From: Camarhynchus parvulus
Taxonomy: Eukaryota > Chordata > Aves > Passeriformes > Thraupidae
Reading direction: 5' to 3'
DNA: 64,000 bases
NCBI RefSeq assembly: GCF_901933205.1
Contig: NC_044591.1
Span: forward strand, 1,399,501 to 1,463,500
Part shown: one piece after another, positions 1-13,559 of the stretch
Numbering within the stretch: position 1 is the first letter of the stretch
How the letters are laid out: each line of letters opens with the position of its first letter
The notes under the pieces: model-generated
What the model saw: the letters and a program-made list of their open reading frames with translations, nothing else
Told to the model about the DNA's origin: nothing
The model's database searches: none
Position numbers and translations under genes: made by a program

Positions 1-367
1 GGTGATCACCGGGCAGGTTTGGGAACAAAATTAAAACCTAAATCCATGACCAACCTAGCAGGTGCATTTAACTTCTTGCTTTTCTAAAAAATCCACACAC
101 TGCTTGCTGCCACATTGAATTTAGCAGTGGAGAAGTAAAAAAAAAAAACCTGTATTTATTACACTGATTATTACTGAGGGCCTAAAGACACGTGAAAGGA
201 GCCCTAACAAGGGGAATTATCAGAGGTTATCCCTCCCACACAGGGGATTCGGGCAGAAAGGAGGAGATGCTCCCCTGAAACAGAACTCCTGGCAGAGTCT
301 GACAGCACAGGAGGAGCTGGTGGTGCTCAGACCCCCCAAAAACCCTGTCCTGCCCTGGCTGGGAAAG

Positions 368-745
368 TGCCACCATGGTATTCTCTGAAAAATCCTCTTT
401 GCCCAGGATTTTCTCCTGGGAAGCTGAGAGGCCTCAGAAAAGAATGAAAACAATAATTCTCTGATTGCTGGGAACGTGGTCTGGGGATTGTTTACCAACA
501 GCTGCATCTTTGATTGGTTCCACGTGAATGGATTTTAATTAATGACCAATCACAGCCAGCTGTGTCATGAGCTTTCAGTGTCATTCTTGTTCAGCCTTCT
601 GATGTATCATTTCTCTATAGCTTAGTATAGTTTTAGTATATAATTTCTTTTAATATGACATAATATCATAAAATATCAGCCTTCTGAGAACATGGAGGCA
701 AATTCTCGTCTCTCACCTCGTCCTGGGGACCTCACAGCATCACAG
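368..745 (+). mobile_element. Solo LTR, family C (endogenous retrovirus)
   Basis: This matches the segment at 44778-45150 over most of its length: GAAGCTGAGAGGCCTCAG, a GATTGGT..TAATTAATG.CCAATCACAG core and the ending AACATGGAG.CA...TCTCGTCTCT. No internal retroviral genes remain. Boundaries are approximate. Confidence 0.7.
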
Positions 746-884
746 GGAAGCTCTGGGAGTTCTGCTGTCCCTGCAGGGGCTGCCAGGGGACACCCCCATC
801 CCCTGGGCTGCTGCCGGGGCCTTTTCTCTGCTCTCCCAAAAGACAACAGCACAGAGCCCAAAAAGCCTCACCAGGCTACACTTG

Positions 885-1720
885 TGGATATTTTGGGGGG
901 TTTTAGGAGTATTTTGGGAGGTTTTGGGGGTCCCCACCTGCGTTTTGAGGCTCCCAAGATGGAATTTAGGAATATTTGGGAGTATTTGAAGGGATTTGAG
1001 GAATATTTTGGGGGGTTTGGGGGGTTCCCACCTGCGTTTTGAGGCTCCCAGGGTGGAATTTGGGGACATTTGTGGGTGTTTGAGAAGGGTTTTGGGGGTC
1101 CCAGGAGATCCCAGGCTGGGGTTATGGGATATTTGGGGCTATTTGGGGATATCTGGGGGTATTTGAGGAATATTGTGGGGAGGTTTTGGGGGTCCCCACC
1201 TGCGTTTTGAGGCTCCCAGAGTGGAATTTAGGAATATTTGGGACTATTTGAAGGGATTTGAGGAGTATTTTGGGGGGTTTTGGGGGTCCCCGGAGCCCAG
1301 GCTGGGGTTTGGGATTGGGGATGGGGTTTTGAGGAGATTTTGGGGGTGGGGAGTTAGGCTCCCAGGGTGGAATAATTTGGGGGTATTTGAAGGAATCTGA
1401 AAAGTATTTTGGGGGGTTTTGGGGGTTCCTACCTGTGTTTTGAGGCTGCCAGGGTGGAATTTGGGGACATTTGTGGGTGTTTGAGAAGGATTTTGGGAGG
1501 TTTTGGGCGTCCCAGGAGATCCCAGGCTGGGGTTAGGGGGATATTTGGGGCTATTTGGGGATATCTGGGGGTATTTGAGGAGTATTTTGGGGGATTTTGG
1601 GGGTCCCCACCTGCGTTTTGAGGCTCCCTGGAGGTTTGGGGGTCCCAGGGTGGGGTTAGGGGATATTTTGGGGTGTTTTAGGGGTATTTGGGGGGGTTGG
1701 GGGTCCCTAGCCTGGCCCTG
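885..1720 (+). repeat. G-rich higher-order tandem repeat in IFFO2 intron 5
   Basis: Recurring TTTTGGGGGGTTTTGGGGGT blocks and CCACCTGCGTTTTGAGGCTC phrases (at about 937, 1030, 1199, 1433 and 1609) at irregular 93-234 bp spacing. Many runs of 4-7 G on plus, hence C-rich in the transcript. G-quadruplex potential on the non-template (plus is the template for IFFO2) should be judged strand by strand. Confidence 0.85.
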
Positions 1721-2354
1721 ATGGCAGAAGGGGACACAAGGCACAGCTCCAGCCACCTCCCTGAACTGCTCAGACAGCACCACGGGCTCACAGTCCCTCC
1801 TGGGCTGCTCCAAACTTCCTGCCTGGGAGCAATGTGGTTTGGGGTGAAGCTTCAGGCAAAATAAACTCCAGTTCTCCCGGGGTGGGAGACTGCACTTTGC
1901 AGCAACAGCTGACAACACCAACACTCCTGACATCTGTAAATTGTTGGCCACTGATCTTCCAGACACATGCACCACTCCCATTTGCCTGCAGCCCAACTGA
2001 AAAGCATCCCAAAAAACCTGAGATGTTTGTATCCACCCCAAGCCGAGCTTTCAGTCCAAGTTCTATCCAGCCAAGCAGCAGCAAACTCCAGAAATCAAAT
2101 ATTCAGCCCAAGATGCAGAACAGACTCCTGGTTTTGACTCTTTTTCGTTGCATTTTTCCCCTTTTGCAGCAAGCCAGAACAGCAAAACCAGTTTGTATTT
2201 CTTATATCCTCTGCAGTTCCTCCCACTGGAGGGAGGAGCAGAAATCCGACAATTTCATGTGAACTTCCCCAAAACCTCCTGGCCTGTGCCACGCTGCCAG
2301 CTCAGGGACTGCAGGCTCAGGCTGCTGTCAGGAGCAGTTTCTCAGGGGTACTCA

Positions 2355-2672
<318 letters not shown>

Positions 2673-2842
2673 TCACGGAGCCAGCCTGGCACCTGCCAGG
2701 GGCCATGCACAGCCTGCCGTGAGCCAGGGCAAAGCAGAAGGGGCAGCAGGGCCCGGGCAGAGAGCAGTGACAGAACTCTCCCTCTCCTGCCGCCACCACA
2801 GGTGCGGCCTCCAGAACAGAACCCCAGCAAGGAACAGACAGG

Positions 2843-3425
2843 AAACCTTTCCAGAGAGCCTTTACTCCAGGGAGGAACTTCCAGAGAGGAACTTCTAGAG
2901 AGGAATTTCCAGAGAGGAATTTCCAGAGAGCCTTTATTCCAGGGAGGAACTTCCAGAGAGGAATTTCCAGAGAGGAATTTCCAGAGAGCCTTTATTCTAG
3001 GGAGGAATTTCCAGAAAGAAATTTCCACAGAGGAATTTCCAGAGAGCCTTTATTCTAGGGAGGAACTTCCAGAAAGGAATTTCCAGAGAGGAATTTCCAG
3101 AGAGCCTTTATTCTAGGGAGGAACTTCCAGAGAGGAATTTCCAGAGAGCCTTTACTCCAGGGAGGAATTTCCACAGAGGAATTTCCAGAGAGCCTTTATT
3201 CCAGGGAGGAATTTCCAGAAAGGAATTTCCAGAGAGCCTTTATTCCAGGGAGGAATTCCAGAAAGGAATTTCCAGAGAGCCTTTATTCTAGGGAGGAACT
3301 TCCAGAGAACCTTTATTCCAGGGAGGAACTTCCAGAAAGGAATTTCCAGAGAGCCTTTATTCCAGGGAGGAATTTCCACAGAGGAATTTCCAGAGAACCT
3401 TTGTTCCAGGGAATAAATTTCCCAC
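2843..3425 (+). repeat. Minisatellite GGAGGAATTTCCAGAGAGCC in IFFO2 intron 4
   Basis: Mixed 17-bp (AGGAATTTCCAGAGAGG) and about 43-bp units (with CCTTTATTCCAGGGAGGAA) repeated over 580 bp. Its flanks match those of 5185-5375 in the next intron. Confidence 0.9.
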
Positions 3426-3549
3426 CCCAGCAGCAGCAGCAGCAGCAGATTGAGGATCCTCAGCACACAAGAAGGGTTGGCTGAGCCATGGAAAAGCCTG
3501 AAAAGCCCCCAAGAAATGAAGCTCAGGGAACTCAAGGGACAGCCCTGCA

Positions 3550-3925
3550 AGGGGCACAGAGGGAACACACAGGATGATCCCAGATCCCAGAGGGATGGGA
3601 ACACACAGGATGATCCCAGAGGGAAGGGAACACACAGGATGCATCCCAGAGGGATGGACACACAGGAGCCCCAAAGGGATGGGAACACACAGGATGCTCC
3701 CAGAGGGGATGGGAACACACAGGATGCTCCCAGAGGATCCCAGAGGGATGGGAACACACAGAATGATCCCAGATCCCAGAGGGATGGGAACACACAGAAT
3801 GATCCCAAAGGGATGGGAACACACAGGATGCTCCCAGAGGATCCCAGAGGGCTGGGAACACACAGGATGCTCCCAGACCTCAGAGGATCCCAGAGGGCTG
3901 GGAACACACAGGATGCACAGCTGGT
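3550..3925 (+). repeat. Minisatellite GGGATGGGAACACACAGGATG
   Basis: About 12 units of 21-36 bp, including GATCCCAGA variants. Generates stop-free ORFs on both strands that are not genes. Confidence 0.9.
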
Positions 3926-3929
3926 GCCA

Positions 3930-5082
<1,153 letters not shown>

Positions 5083-5184
5083 TTATCTTCTATTATTAGA
5101 CAGTTCAGGCAAGAAGAGATACCCCACAGTATCTCTGGAACCCCAGTGCTAAAGCTCACACCCTGCTCAGGGCAGGCAGAGCAC

Positions 5185-5375
5185 GGGCAGCGCCCGGGCA
5201 CAGAGCAGTGACACAACTCTCCCTCTCCTGCCACCACCAGCACAGAGCCCCAGCAAGGAACAGACAGGAAACCTTTCCAGACAGCCTTTATTCCAGGGAG
5301 GAATCTCCAGAGCCTTTATTCCAGGGAGGAATTTCCAGAGAACCTCCGTTCCAGGGAATAAATTTCCCACCGGGG
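5185..5375 (+). repeat. Second, unexpanded copy of the 2.76-3.43 kb block
   Basis: GAGCAGTGACACAACTCTCC, CCAGCAAGGAACAGACAGGA, then only about three CTTTATTCCAGGGAGGAA units and GGGAATAAATTTCCCACC. Same order as 2755-3425. Confidence 0.85.
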
Positions 5376-5489
5376 CAGTCTGAGGACTCCACAGCTCACC
5401 CCTGATTCTAACAAAGTTCCAACTCAGAGGGATTTGCCACCTGAAAAAAACCTGCACCCACCCCAGAACAACTGCTCAGTGTGGCAAGG

Positions 5490-5670
5490 GGAGCCTCGGT
5501 GGGTCAGGAACAGGGAGGGACAATGGAATGCCCAGAGAAGCTGAGGCTGCCCCAGCCCTGGAAGCTGGAGCACCCTGGGACAGTGGAAGGAGTCCCTGCC
5601 CAGGCCAGGGGCTGGGGCTGGATTGTCCTGAACGTCCCTTCCATCCCAAACCATTCTGGGATTCCATAAA
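5490..5670 (+). mobile_element. CR1 LINE, 3' end fragment
   Basis: Shows the CR1 3' UTR order: a GAAGCTGAGGCTGCCC block, TGGAAGGAGTCCCTGCC, then CCTTCCATCCCAAACCATTCTGGGATTCC. 5' truncated, non-coding. Confidence 0.8.
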
Positions 5671-6224
5671 TAACACTTTAAAAATGGAGAGCACCCCGTG
5701 TGCAGCAGAGCGGAGTGAAATGTAAATCCTGGTGAGGATGCAACACCTCCCCTCTTGCAGACACAAACGTTGTGCCTGCACAGAGAAGCTGCTGAAAAAC
5801 CAGAATCCAGGCTCCACAGCAACTGCACACAGAGCATGGGACCAGCAAATCGTGGCTGGATCCAAAGAGATCCATGAAAACCTTGGCACAGAGAACACTC
5901 CTCACTGGCACTGACCTGGCTTCCAGCCCAGCTAAAGCTCTGCATGAAAATTTCTGTGTGAAAATACTGCCTGGTAGTAGCTCTAATTTCTGAGATCCTC
6001 CCACTCACACAGAAATCTGGCTCCTTATGAAGGAAGAAACACCCAAAGCATATTTTCCATCCTAGCTGAGACTTGCTCTCCTGGACAGTTCCACTCCTAA
6101 GCAACGCTTCCACCTGGGACACAAAAGTGCAAAAACCCTTTGCAGACCATTCTTAAACAACAAATCCCCTTTTCTAAGAGAAAAATTTGGGCTTTTTGTT
6201 GGTTTGATTTGCTTTTCCCCACCA

Positions 6225-6480
6225 TTTTTAGTTTTAAATTATTACAGAGTCTTCTCCAGGCCCTGTGAACAACCTTTAGAGTTTGAGGCTTTTTTGGTTT
6301 AAATTTTTACACAGACTCTTCTCCAGGCCCTGTGAATAACTTTAGAGTTTGAGGTTTTTGGGTTTAATTTTTTACACAGACTCTTCTCCAGCCCCTGTGA
6401 AGCACCTCTAGAGTTTGAGGTTTTATGGTTTAATTTTTTACACAGTCTTCTCCAGCCCCTCTGAATCACCTTTGGAGATT
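6225..6480 (+). repeat. Four-copy tandem repeat, about 60 bp
   Basis: ACACAGACTCTTCTCCAGGC and TAGAGTTTGAGGTTTTTGG recur four times with about 85-90% similarity. Confidence 0.85.
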
Positions 6481-7289
6481 TGTGTTTTCCAGACACTCTG
6501 AGGAAAATAAATCTCTCAACACTGACACAACCTCACTTGCTGAGCTGCTGATCCTTATCTGCAGGAAGGAAAGAGCCACGTGCCAACATTTTGCGCTTCT
6601 CTATTCTAAATATTTGCCCACAGCAAGCGCTCCCAGTGCTTTCCTCGGGTTCCCTCACCCCTCAGAGCCAGCCCAGAGCACTTTCCCCGAGCCCAGAGGA
6701 TGCTTGCCTGCAGCAGCACCTCCCTCTCTGCACACACAGCAGCTCCTGGCTGAATGGAGTCAGGCCCCAGCCCCAGCAGCCTCTCCCCTCCAGGCTCTAA
6801 CCCAGCACAGCCACCCTTGATTAACCACAGAAGGACACACAGCTAATTGCCAAATTTCCCATGAGCAGATCTAGCGGCCCCGAGAGAATGGATTTGACAC
6901 CTGGGAGCGGGTTCTGCAGGTTTCTGTGAAGTCAGGAGAAGGCTGTTGTGTGCAAAAATTACAGAATAAATCAGCGTAACAGGGCTTATTCCTCAAGACA
7001 AATGGCTTCAGCACTACCTCAGACTTACTGAGAAAGGCACCTTAATATTCACCTGGCTTATCTTTCCAGATATCTGCATAAAAGAATTTTATCCACTCAG
7101 AGCCTAAAAGATCCTCTGGCTTTGAAGAGAGCTCAGTATCTAATGAGACATGAGGAAATTCCTGAGAAAACAAGACTTTTTTGTTTTGTTTTGTTTTGTT
7201 TTTAAAGCCATGAGGTTGAACCAACCCTGGCAGCAAAGCCAATACTGAAGCAGGATTCATCTTTCCAGAGTTCATTAAGGGAGATGGGA

Positions 7290-7490
7290 AGCATTTATTC
7301 CCCGCTGTGAGGGTGGGCAGGCCCTGGCAGAGGCGCCCAGGGAAGCTGTGGCTGCCCCTGGACCCCTGGCAGTGCCCAAGGCCAGGGCCTGGGACAGGGG
7401 AAGGTGTCCCTGCCACGGCAGGGCTGGAACAGGATGATCTTTAAGCTCCTTCCAACCCGAACCAGCCCACGATTCCACACAATGTGTTCC
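7290..7490 (+). mobile_element. CR1 LINE, 3' end fragment
   Basis: GTGAGGGTGGGCAGGCCCTG, GGAAGGTGTCCCTGCC, GATCTTTAAGCTCCTTCCAA and ACGATTCCACA in CR1 order. Confidence 0.85.
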
Positions 7491-7734
7491 TTTAGGAACA
7501 GGATTTGTTTGCACGGCTCCAGGCAAAGTCCCCGTGCCAGCAGCCCCTGGAGCTGCCCAGGGCTGAGCCTGCTCCCCATGTGGGACTTCTCCAGCCCTTT
7601 TCTCCCAGCAGCTGTGGGGAAGGGAGGGAGGGCAGAGTCCTGGCTATGGGTAAGCAGCAGTTAATGCATCTCCACACAGACCAGACAGGAAGCAGGGGAG
7701 GGGGATCTGTCTGATGCATTCGATCCCAGCAGCC

Positions 7735-8096
<362 letters not shown>

Positions 8097-8285
8097 TCAC
8101 AAACTCTGTCACAAACTTTGTCATTTCCTGCTCCAGCTTCCCAGCGTTAGCACCGTCCTCTACAGCAGCACAGCTGCTCTAGCCAGAGGGCAAATTTTTA
8201 ATTAAAAGACAAACAAAATGCTGAGCAGCATGAGGAGAGCTGCAGAAAGCCCTGCACCTTTCACCCCACAGTGCCCAAACCTCAC

Positions 8286-8346
8286 CTCTCTCAAGGTCTC
8301 CACCATGGATTCCAGGCTCATCCTTCTCGTCAGCTCCTCTTCCCAT
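8286..8346 (-). CDS. IFFO2: IFFO2 coding exon 2
   Basis: This is a 61-bp exon with acceptor TTTCAG before 8346 and donor GTGAGG after 8286. Its first base completes the Lys codon split across intron 1; the rest reads WEEELTRRMSLESMVETLRE in phase 0. The sequence is strongly helical with charged heptads, continuing the rod begun in exon 1 (...DEYKRK|WEEEL), and corresponds to the family's WEEE segment. It is separated from exon 1 by about 31 kb and from exon 3 by only 342 bp. Too short for ordinary ORF calling; identified by phase continuity and splice signals. Confidence 0.93.
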
Positions 8347-8544
8347 CTGAAAGACAAGAGGTGCAAAGGGTCAATTCCACAGAAAAGCGGTTTTCCCCCT
8401 CAGAATGACACGTTCTGATGGCTGTGGGAGGAAATGTGACAGTTCCTGGAAATGCAGAGCAGATGGCGTCCCTCAGCCAGAACAGGGAGTCTGTGAGGGA
8501 AGGAAAGCTGTCTCAGCTTTTACTGGGACCAGCATTCCTCCAGC

Positions 8545-8770
8545 AGAACCAGGGGATCACAGAGCTCTGGGCTGGGAGGGAGCTCCAAGATCCCATTCCA
8601 GGGATCCATCCCCTCCAAAATCACCTTCCACTGTCCCAGGGTGCTCCAGCCTGGCCTTGGACACTGCCAGGGATCCAGGGGCAGCCTGTGCCAGCCCCAC
8701 CCTCAGAGGAACAATTCCTTCCTCATTTCTAACCTAAATTTCCCCTCTTTCAGTTCATTTGATATTTGGC
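8545..8770 (-). mobile_element. CR1 LINE, 3' end fragment
   Basis: Reverse complement has GTGCCAGG-type core and ends in the CCCAGAGCTCTGTGATCC CR1 terminus. It lies immediately upstream (gene sense) of IFFO2 exon 2, within intron 1. Confidence 0.8.
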
Positions 8771-9061
8771 TGCAAACGAGGTGGGAAGTTTTTGGTCCAG
8801 AAAGAATCAGGGAAGTTATGCCAATCAAAAATGTTACAATTTCCCAGTTCAGTCCAAGCCATCCATGTGTTTCTGTGCCTTCTGTATCCAAATCCTCACT
8901 GATCTCCGTGCCCCAGCCTCTTCCCAGCCCTCCAGCTGCCAGGAGAACACTCCAAGGAGTCCCCAAGCGCTGGGTGCCCACCCTCAGTACTGGGGGTGCC
9001 AGGGAAGGAGACAGAGCTGAAATTGTTTCATTAAAGCTCACACAGTGGCTGAGGTCACTAT

Positions 9062-9150
9062 GGGGCCCTGAGCAGCCTGGTCTGTGGAAGGGAGTGAAAT
9101 AAAATAACTTTAAGGCTGCCTCCAACCCAAATCCTTCTGGGGTCCTACAA
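9062..9150 (+). mobile_element. CR1 LINE, extreme 3' end
   Basis: AGCAGCCTGGTCTGTGGAAG, ACTTTAAGGCTGCCTCCAAC and CCTTCTGGGGTCCTAC match the CR1 terminus. It runs directly into the TATTG microsatellite at 9155. Confidence 0.65.
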
Positions 9151-9154
9151 TTGT

Positions 9155-9262
9155 CTTTATAATTGTATTTTATATTGTATTGTATTCTATATTGTATTGT
9201 ATTTTATATTGTATTGTATTTTATATTGTATTTTATGTTGTATTGTATTGTTTGTTTTAATT
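9155..9262 (+). repeat. TATTG/TATTTTATA microsatellite at a CR1 3' end
   Basis: TTGTATTGTATTTTATA units continue for about 108 bp directly after the CR1 terminus, probably seeded by its A/T-rich terminal repeat. Confidence 0.8.
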
Positions 9263-9873
9263 CTGTTTTTGAGCACTGAAACCCTTTACAGCAAACCCCA
9301 AATCTGACCATTTTAACTGGAAACATTCTGGATAAACGCTGATACACACCCATAGACTTGGGTTTGAGTCGGGCAGGAGAGGGAAAGCCAAGCGTGTGTC
9401 CCTCTTTGAACAGGCACCAGTGCCACCCCAGACCCGCCTGTCTGCCGGGACAACAGGAATTACCCTCCTGGAAAAGAAGCTTTGGCTACCACAAATCACA
9501 AAGAATCCCGTGAACAGACTCTCCACGTGCCACCACAACCATTCCTGCTGCTACCTCAACACTCCTCGGAGTTTCAGCTGGAACTGTGAGGCCAGAAATC
9601 AAAGAAAACACAGTGGTTAAATCCACCAAGACGCAGAGACTCAGCCCATTTCGCAAGGCACAGGGCACTGGGGATGGATGGCTGCAGGATGAGCCCATGG
9701 AGGCTGATCTGGTGCCCCTGGGCACAGAGCTCATCCCTGCAAGGACCAGAGGGGATGTCTGGCCAGGGAGGAAATCTCTGAGGACGTTCATTCCCACCCC
9801 AGCCACCCTTCCCTGCTGCTGGGGGACAGAACACCCAGCAGAGCAGCCTGTGAGAGCTGCATTTGTGCAGGAG

Positions 9874-10519
9874 TGCTGCGAAGGATGAAAGTTTGGCAAG
9901 AAAGTCTCACAGATATGTGTGCTTAGCAGAAAGATTTTTAAATGTAGAGTCTGATGAAGGAATAGAGATGGAATATAGAAGAAAAGAATTGCTGAGCCAG
10001 TCTTGCTGGATAACCAAGGAGGCAAAGGGTGTGTTAGTTAGAAGGGGTTTTTATGACTTAGAGAAAAGGATAAACCCACCCCAAACAAGAAGATGTTTTT
10101 ACCAAGCAGAAAGACAGCACAGGCAAACAAGTCAGCAAATGTTGCAAGTAGAAAAAAGGTCTCAGAATTTTCCACTGCAAGAAAACTGAAAAACAACTTC
10201 TGGCTTAAACTGTAATGTACTAACTTTTAGTGATTGGAGCATAGTAACATTAATCTGGTAATTATAGTAGTTATGATAGGCTATAGATAAAAGTTAAGGT
10301 ATAGATTGGTTCTACCGTACTAAGATGCTCAGCAAAGAAAAGTCTAGAATGCATTGTAACCAAAACCAAAGGGTCTCCAGGCCTGCCTGCAGCTGGAGCT
10401 GCCAGCTGTGGGCACAGCTCTGTCACACACAACCCTGGACTGCTGCAACCTCTTGGATACAATAAACTACATTTTGGGGAGCCACCTGGAGTCCTGCATC
10501 CCTCATCCAGGCTCTTGCA
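9874..10519 (+). mobile_element. Solo LTR, family E, with intact 6-bp target duplication
   Basis: A 646-bp element begins TGCTGCGAAGGATGAAAG and ends CTCTTGCA. It is flanked by CAGGAG at 9868-9873 and 10520-10525, a perfect 6-bp duplication typical of class II (ERVK-like) integrases. An AATAAA sits near 10461 about 55 bp before the end. No coding remnants are seen. Confidence 0.85.
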
Positions 10520-10525
10520 CAGGAG

Positions 10526-11900
10526 GACTTGTTGTGCATCTTTTTACCAGCATGGATTCACTGCCAAGCAGGGGAAAATATTTAGGCTGGAATTTGCATT
10601 TGTCACCAAACGTTGCAGCTCGGATTTCCATGCCCTGGGTGGGTTCTGTACTAATTACATGTGCATTGCTATAAAAATAGCAACTTTGCCTTTCACGTTC
10701 TAGTATCAGAGGCAAGAAGGTGAAATTAATTAAAGCAGGCAATTATATTGGCAATGTGTGAGCTGCCTCTCCTGTTACAGGGCAATCATCCCTCCTGCCT
10801 CTGCTGCCAGTGGATGGGAGTCGAGCAGACGCTGCAAAAATTGATCTGCTGCTTCTCAAGGTCTGAACTCCTGCGAGGAGGGATCCTGGCTGCATCCAGC
10901 CCTCCTGCTGAATTCCTGCCTCCTCACCCTGCCTTCTGCAGAGGGAGGGAGGGATTTTTGGAGAACGTCATCTCTGTGTTTTCCCTGACTCTGCCAAAAG
11001 GCAGGAGAAGGGATTTGAGTTCCTCCCCAGCAGGTCAGCCAGGGCAGCTGCCAGAATTACACATCCCCTGCTCAGACCAGCCTCCCTCATCCTGCAGGCA
11101 GCCCAGCAGCTCCATTTCTTCACTTGGTGCTTTTTGCAGAGATTTACAGCCCTAATTCCTGCCCAGCAAACCCAAACCAGTGTCTTCTTCAGGACAGGGG
11201 AAAGGTGCCACCCTCCACACACCCTCCTACAGTCCCTGTGGTTCTCTTAATCACAGTAACAATAAAACCATCAGTGATTTTTAATCAGTTCCAACCAGTT
11301 TTTCACCAGATTTTTTTTAAAGTTCCTGCCTGACTGAAGGGAATTTTCACAGGTCTGGCTAGGAGGGTCCTGCTAACCATTAATGTCAGAGCACATCCCT
11401 CCCACCCACCACCAAGCTGATTAACCTCATTTACCAGCTCAGAATGCCAATCTTACTTTCCCCTCACACTTAAACCTCGGGAGAATATTCACAGTGAGGA
11501 GAGGACCGAGCCAGGCAGGGGATGACAATGGAGAGGAGGATTAATTGTGCATCTCAACTTCCAGGGAGGTGAGACAATAAGAACATTGCTCATTCTGTGA
11601 TCATCCTGTGTTTGCTGCAGCACACCCGACTTTAAAGGGACCTTGGCAGCTGTGCTGCTGCACATTCCCAAAATCCAGGAGTCAGGGCACTGAGAGGATG
11701 CTAATTATGGCTCTGCTGCCTTTATTATTCACCACATTCCATTATTCTCCTGGTCATTTACATTAATCAGTATTCCTCTCCTCAGTTACCATCTGAGGTC
11801 AAATTGCAACCCCAGCAGGTCGTGGGTGCCCCTGTGCTCCCTGGCACACAGAACCAGGGGGATGCAGCCCAAACTGCCCCAGAGGGCCCCAACAGCTCCA
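10526..11900. other. IFFO2 intron 1, unique stretch
   Basis: No ORF with homology, repeat array or element recognised. AT-rich and GC-rich patches alternate. Confidence 0.55.
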
Positions 11901-11914
11901 GGAGCTCCTCCATC

Positions 11915-12475
11915 CCAGGTGAGAGGGGAGCACCTCCATCCCCAGGGAGAGAGGAGCACCTCCATCCCAGGGAGAGGGGAGCACCTCCATTCCAAAGGAG
12001 AAGGGAGCACCTCCATCCCAGGTGAGAGGAGAGCACCTCCATCCCAAAGGAGAAGGGAGCACCTCCATTCCAAGGGAAGGGGAGCACCTCCATCCCAAAG
12101 GAGAAGGGAGCACCTCCATCCCAAAGGAGAAGGGAGCACCTCCATCCCAAAGGAGAGGAGAGCACCTCCATCCCAAAGGAGAAGGGAGCACCTCCATCCC
12201 AAAGGAGAAGGGAGCACCTCCATCCCAAAGGAGAGGGAGAGGGGAGCACCTCCATCCCAAGGGAGAGAGGAGCACCTCCATCCCAAAGGAGAGGGGAGCA
12301 CCTCCATCCCAAAGGAGAGAGGAGCACCTCCATCCCAAAGGAGAGGGAGAGGGGAGCACCTCCATCCCAAGGGAGAGAGGAGCACCTCCATCCCAAAGGA
12401 GAGGGAGAGGGGAGCACCTCCATCCCAAGGGAGAGAGGAGCACCTCCATCCCAAAGGAGAGGGGAGCACCTCCAG
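11915..12475 (+). repeat. 26-bp minisatellite GGAGCACCTCCATCCCAAAGG
   Basis: About 21 units of 26 bp plus shorter and longer variants (extra GAGA). As 26 is not divisible by three, every frame cycles through the same peptide without stops, giving ORFs of 230-310 codons on both strands. Confidence 0.95.
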
Positions 12476-13261
12476 CTCTGCACAGCAGGAGGGGAGCAGG
12501 AGCTCCCTCATCCCTGAGGGTCCCTTCCAGCCCAGGAGACTCCAGATCCCACAATTGTGCAATAGCCAAACTGCTGGGAAGCCAGCAGCCTTCCCACTGC
12601 AGCAGGAGACGAGCTGCTGCTGCTGCTCCCCAAGCACACTTCATTTCTTGGCTCACATGCAGCAATTGCAATGGTTTCCAGCTGCAGCCAAAAATCCTTT
12701 TTCTGACTCAGAAACGTTGCCATCCACAGCTCCCAGACTTTGGGGCTTTTAATTACATTTTTAGTTCTTTCTTCTAAAAAAAGATCAGCGACATGAATTT
12801 GTTCATGCCTAAGCCAGGCTTTTTTTTTTTTTTTCCCTTCTTTCCCACCTTCCAAGGACGTGTCACTCCCATCCAGCCACAAATAAAGGGCAAGCCTGAC
12901 TTTTCTGAAGCCCTTTTTTCCCAGATGTGACACATCACATTCTCACATTCCAGGGCCATTCCGTCACTCCTTCAGCCCTGCCTCGCTGTCTGAGAGGAGA
13001 ACAAAGGAAGCCCGGGAAGGACACGGGGCAAACAAACCCCCGGAGCAGTCAGGATTAGCGTGGCTCCAAGCAGTGTCCTTGCAAAGCTGAGTCACAGCAC
13101 AGCTCTGCTCCCTCCGAGGTTGGGAGAGCAGCAGGGAGATGGACACACCTGGGGACAGCAGCGCTGAAAAGCTTCCCCAGCTTCTCCAGCCTCGGTGTTC
13201 ATGGAATTGCACCAAGCTCTGCACTGGCACCAGCCCCAAAACGCTTTGCCACTGATGCCTC

Positions 13262-13384
13262 AGGTTTAGATTTTCTGGTTTTCACATTCTGAGCTCATAT
13301 CTCAGGTTTTAGATTTTCTATTTTTCACATTCTGCGCTGATATCTCAGGTTTTAGATTTTCTATTTTTCACATTCTGTGCTGCT
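13262..13384 (+). repeat. Tandem repeat TCTCAGGTTTTAGATTTTCT, about 50 bp, 2.5 copies
   Basis: Three near-identical phrases ending in TTTTCACATTCTG at 13278, 13321 and 13363. Confidence 0.8.
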
Positions 13385-13559
13385 TTGGTGTGCGGGTCTG
13401 AGCTTCACATCAGGGCCTGGTGAGCTCTGCACAGAGCAGGGAGACAAAACAATTCCTGCTCTGCTGGCACCAAGGACAAACGATCCAAATCTCAGCCCAG
13501 AGCACAAACACCGTGGGCTGGAGAGAGAAAAACAAGGATGGGACTGCACGGGCTAAAGC

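Noticed and set aside
11782..12777. Frames of 233-308 codons on both strands
   Set aside because: Product of a 26-bp tandem repeat with no stop in any frame.
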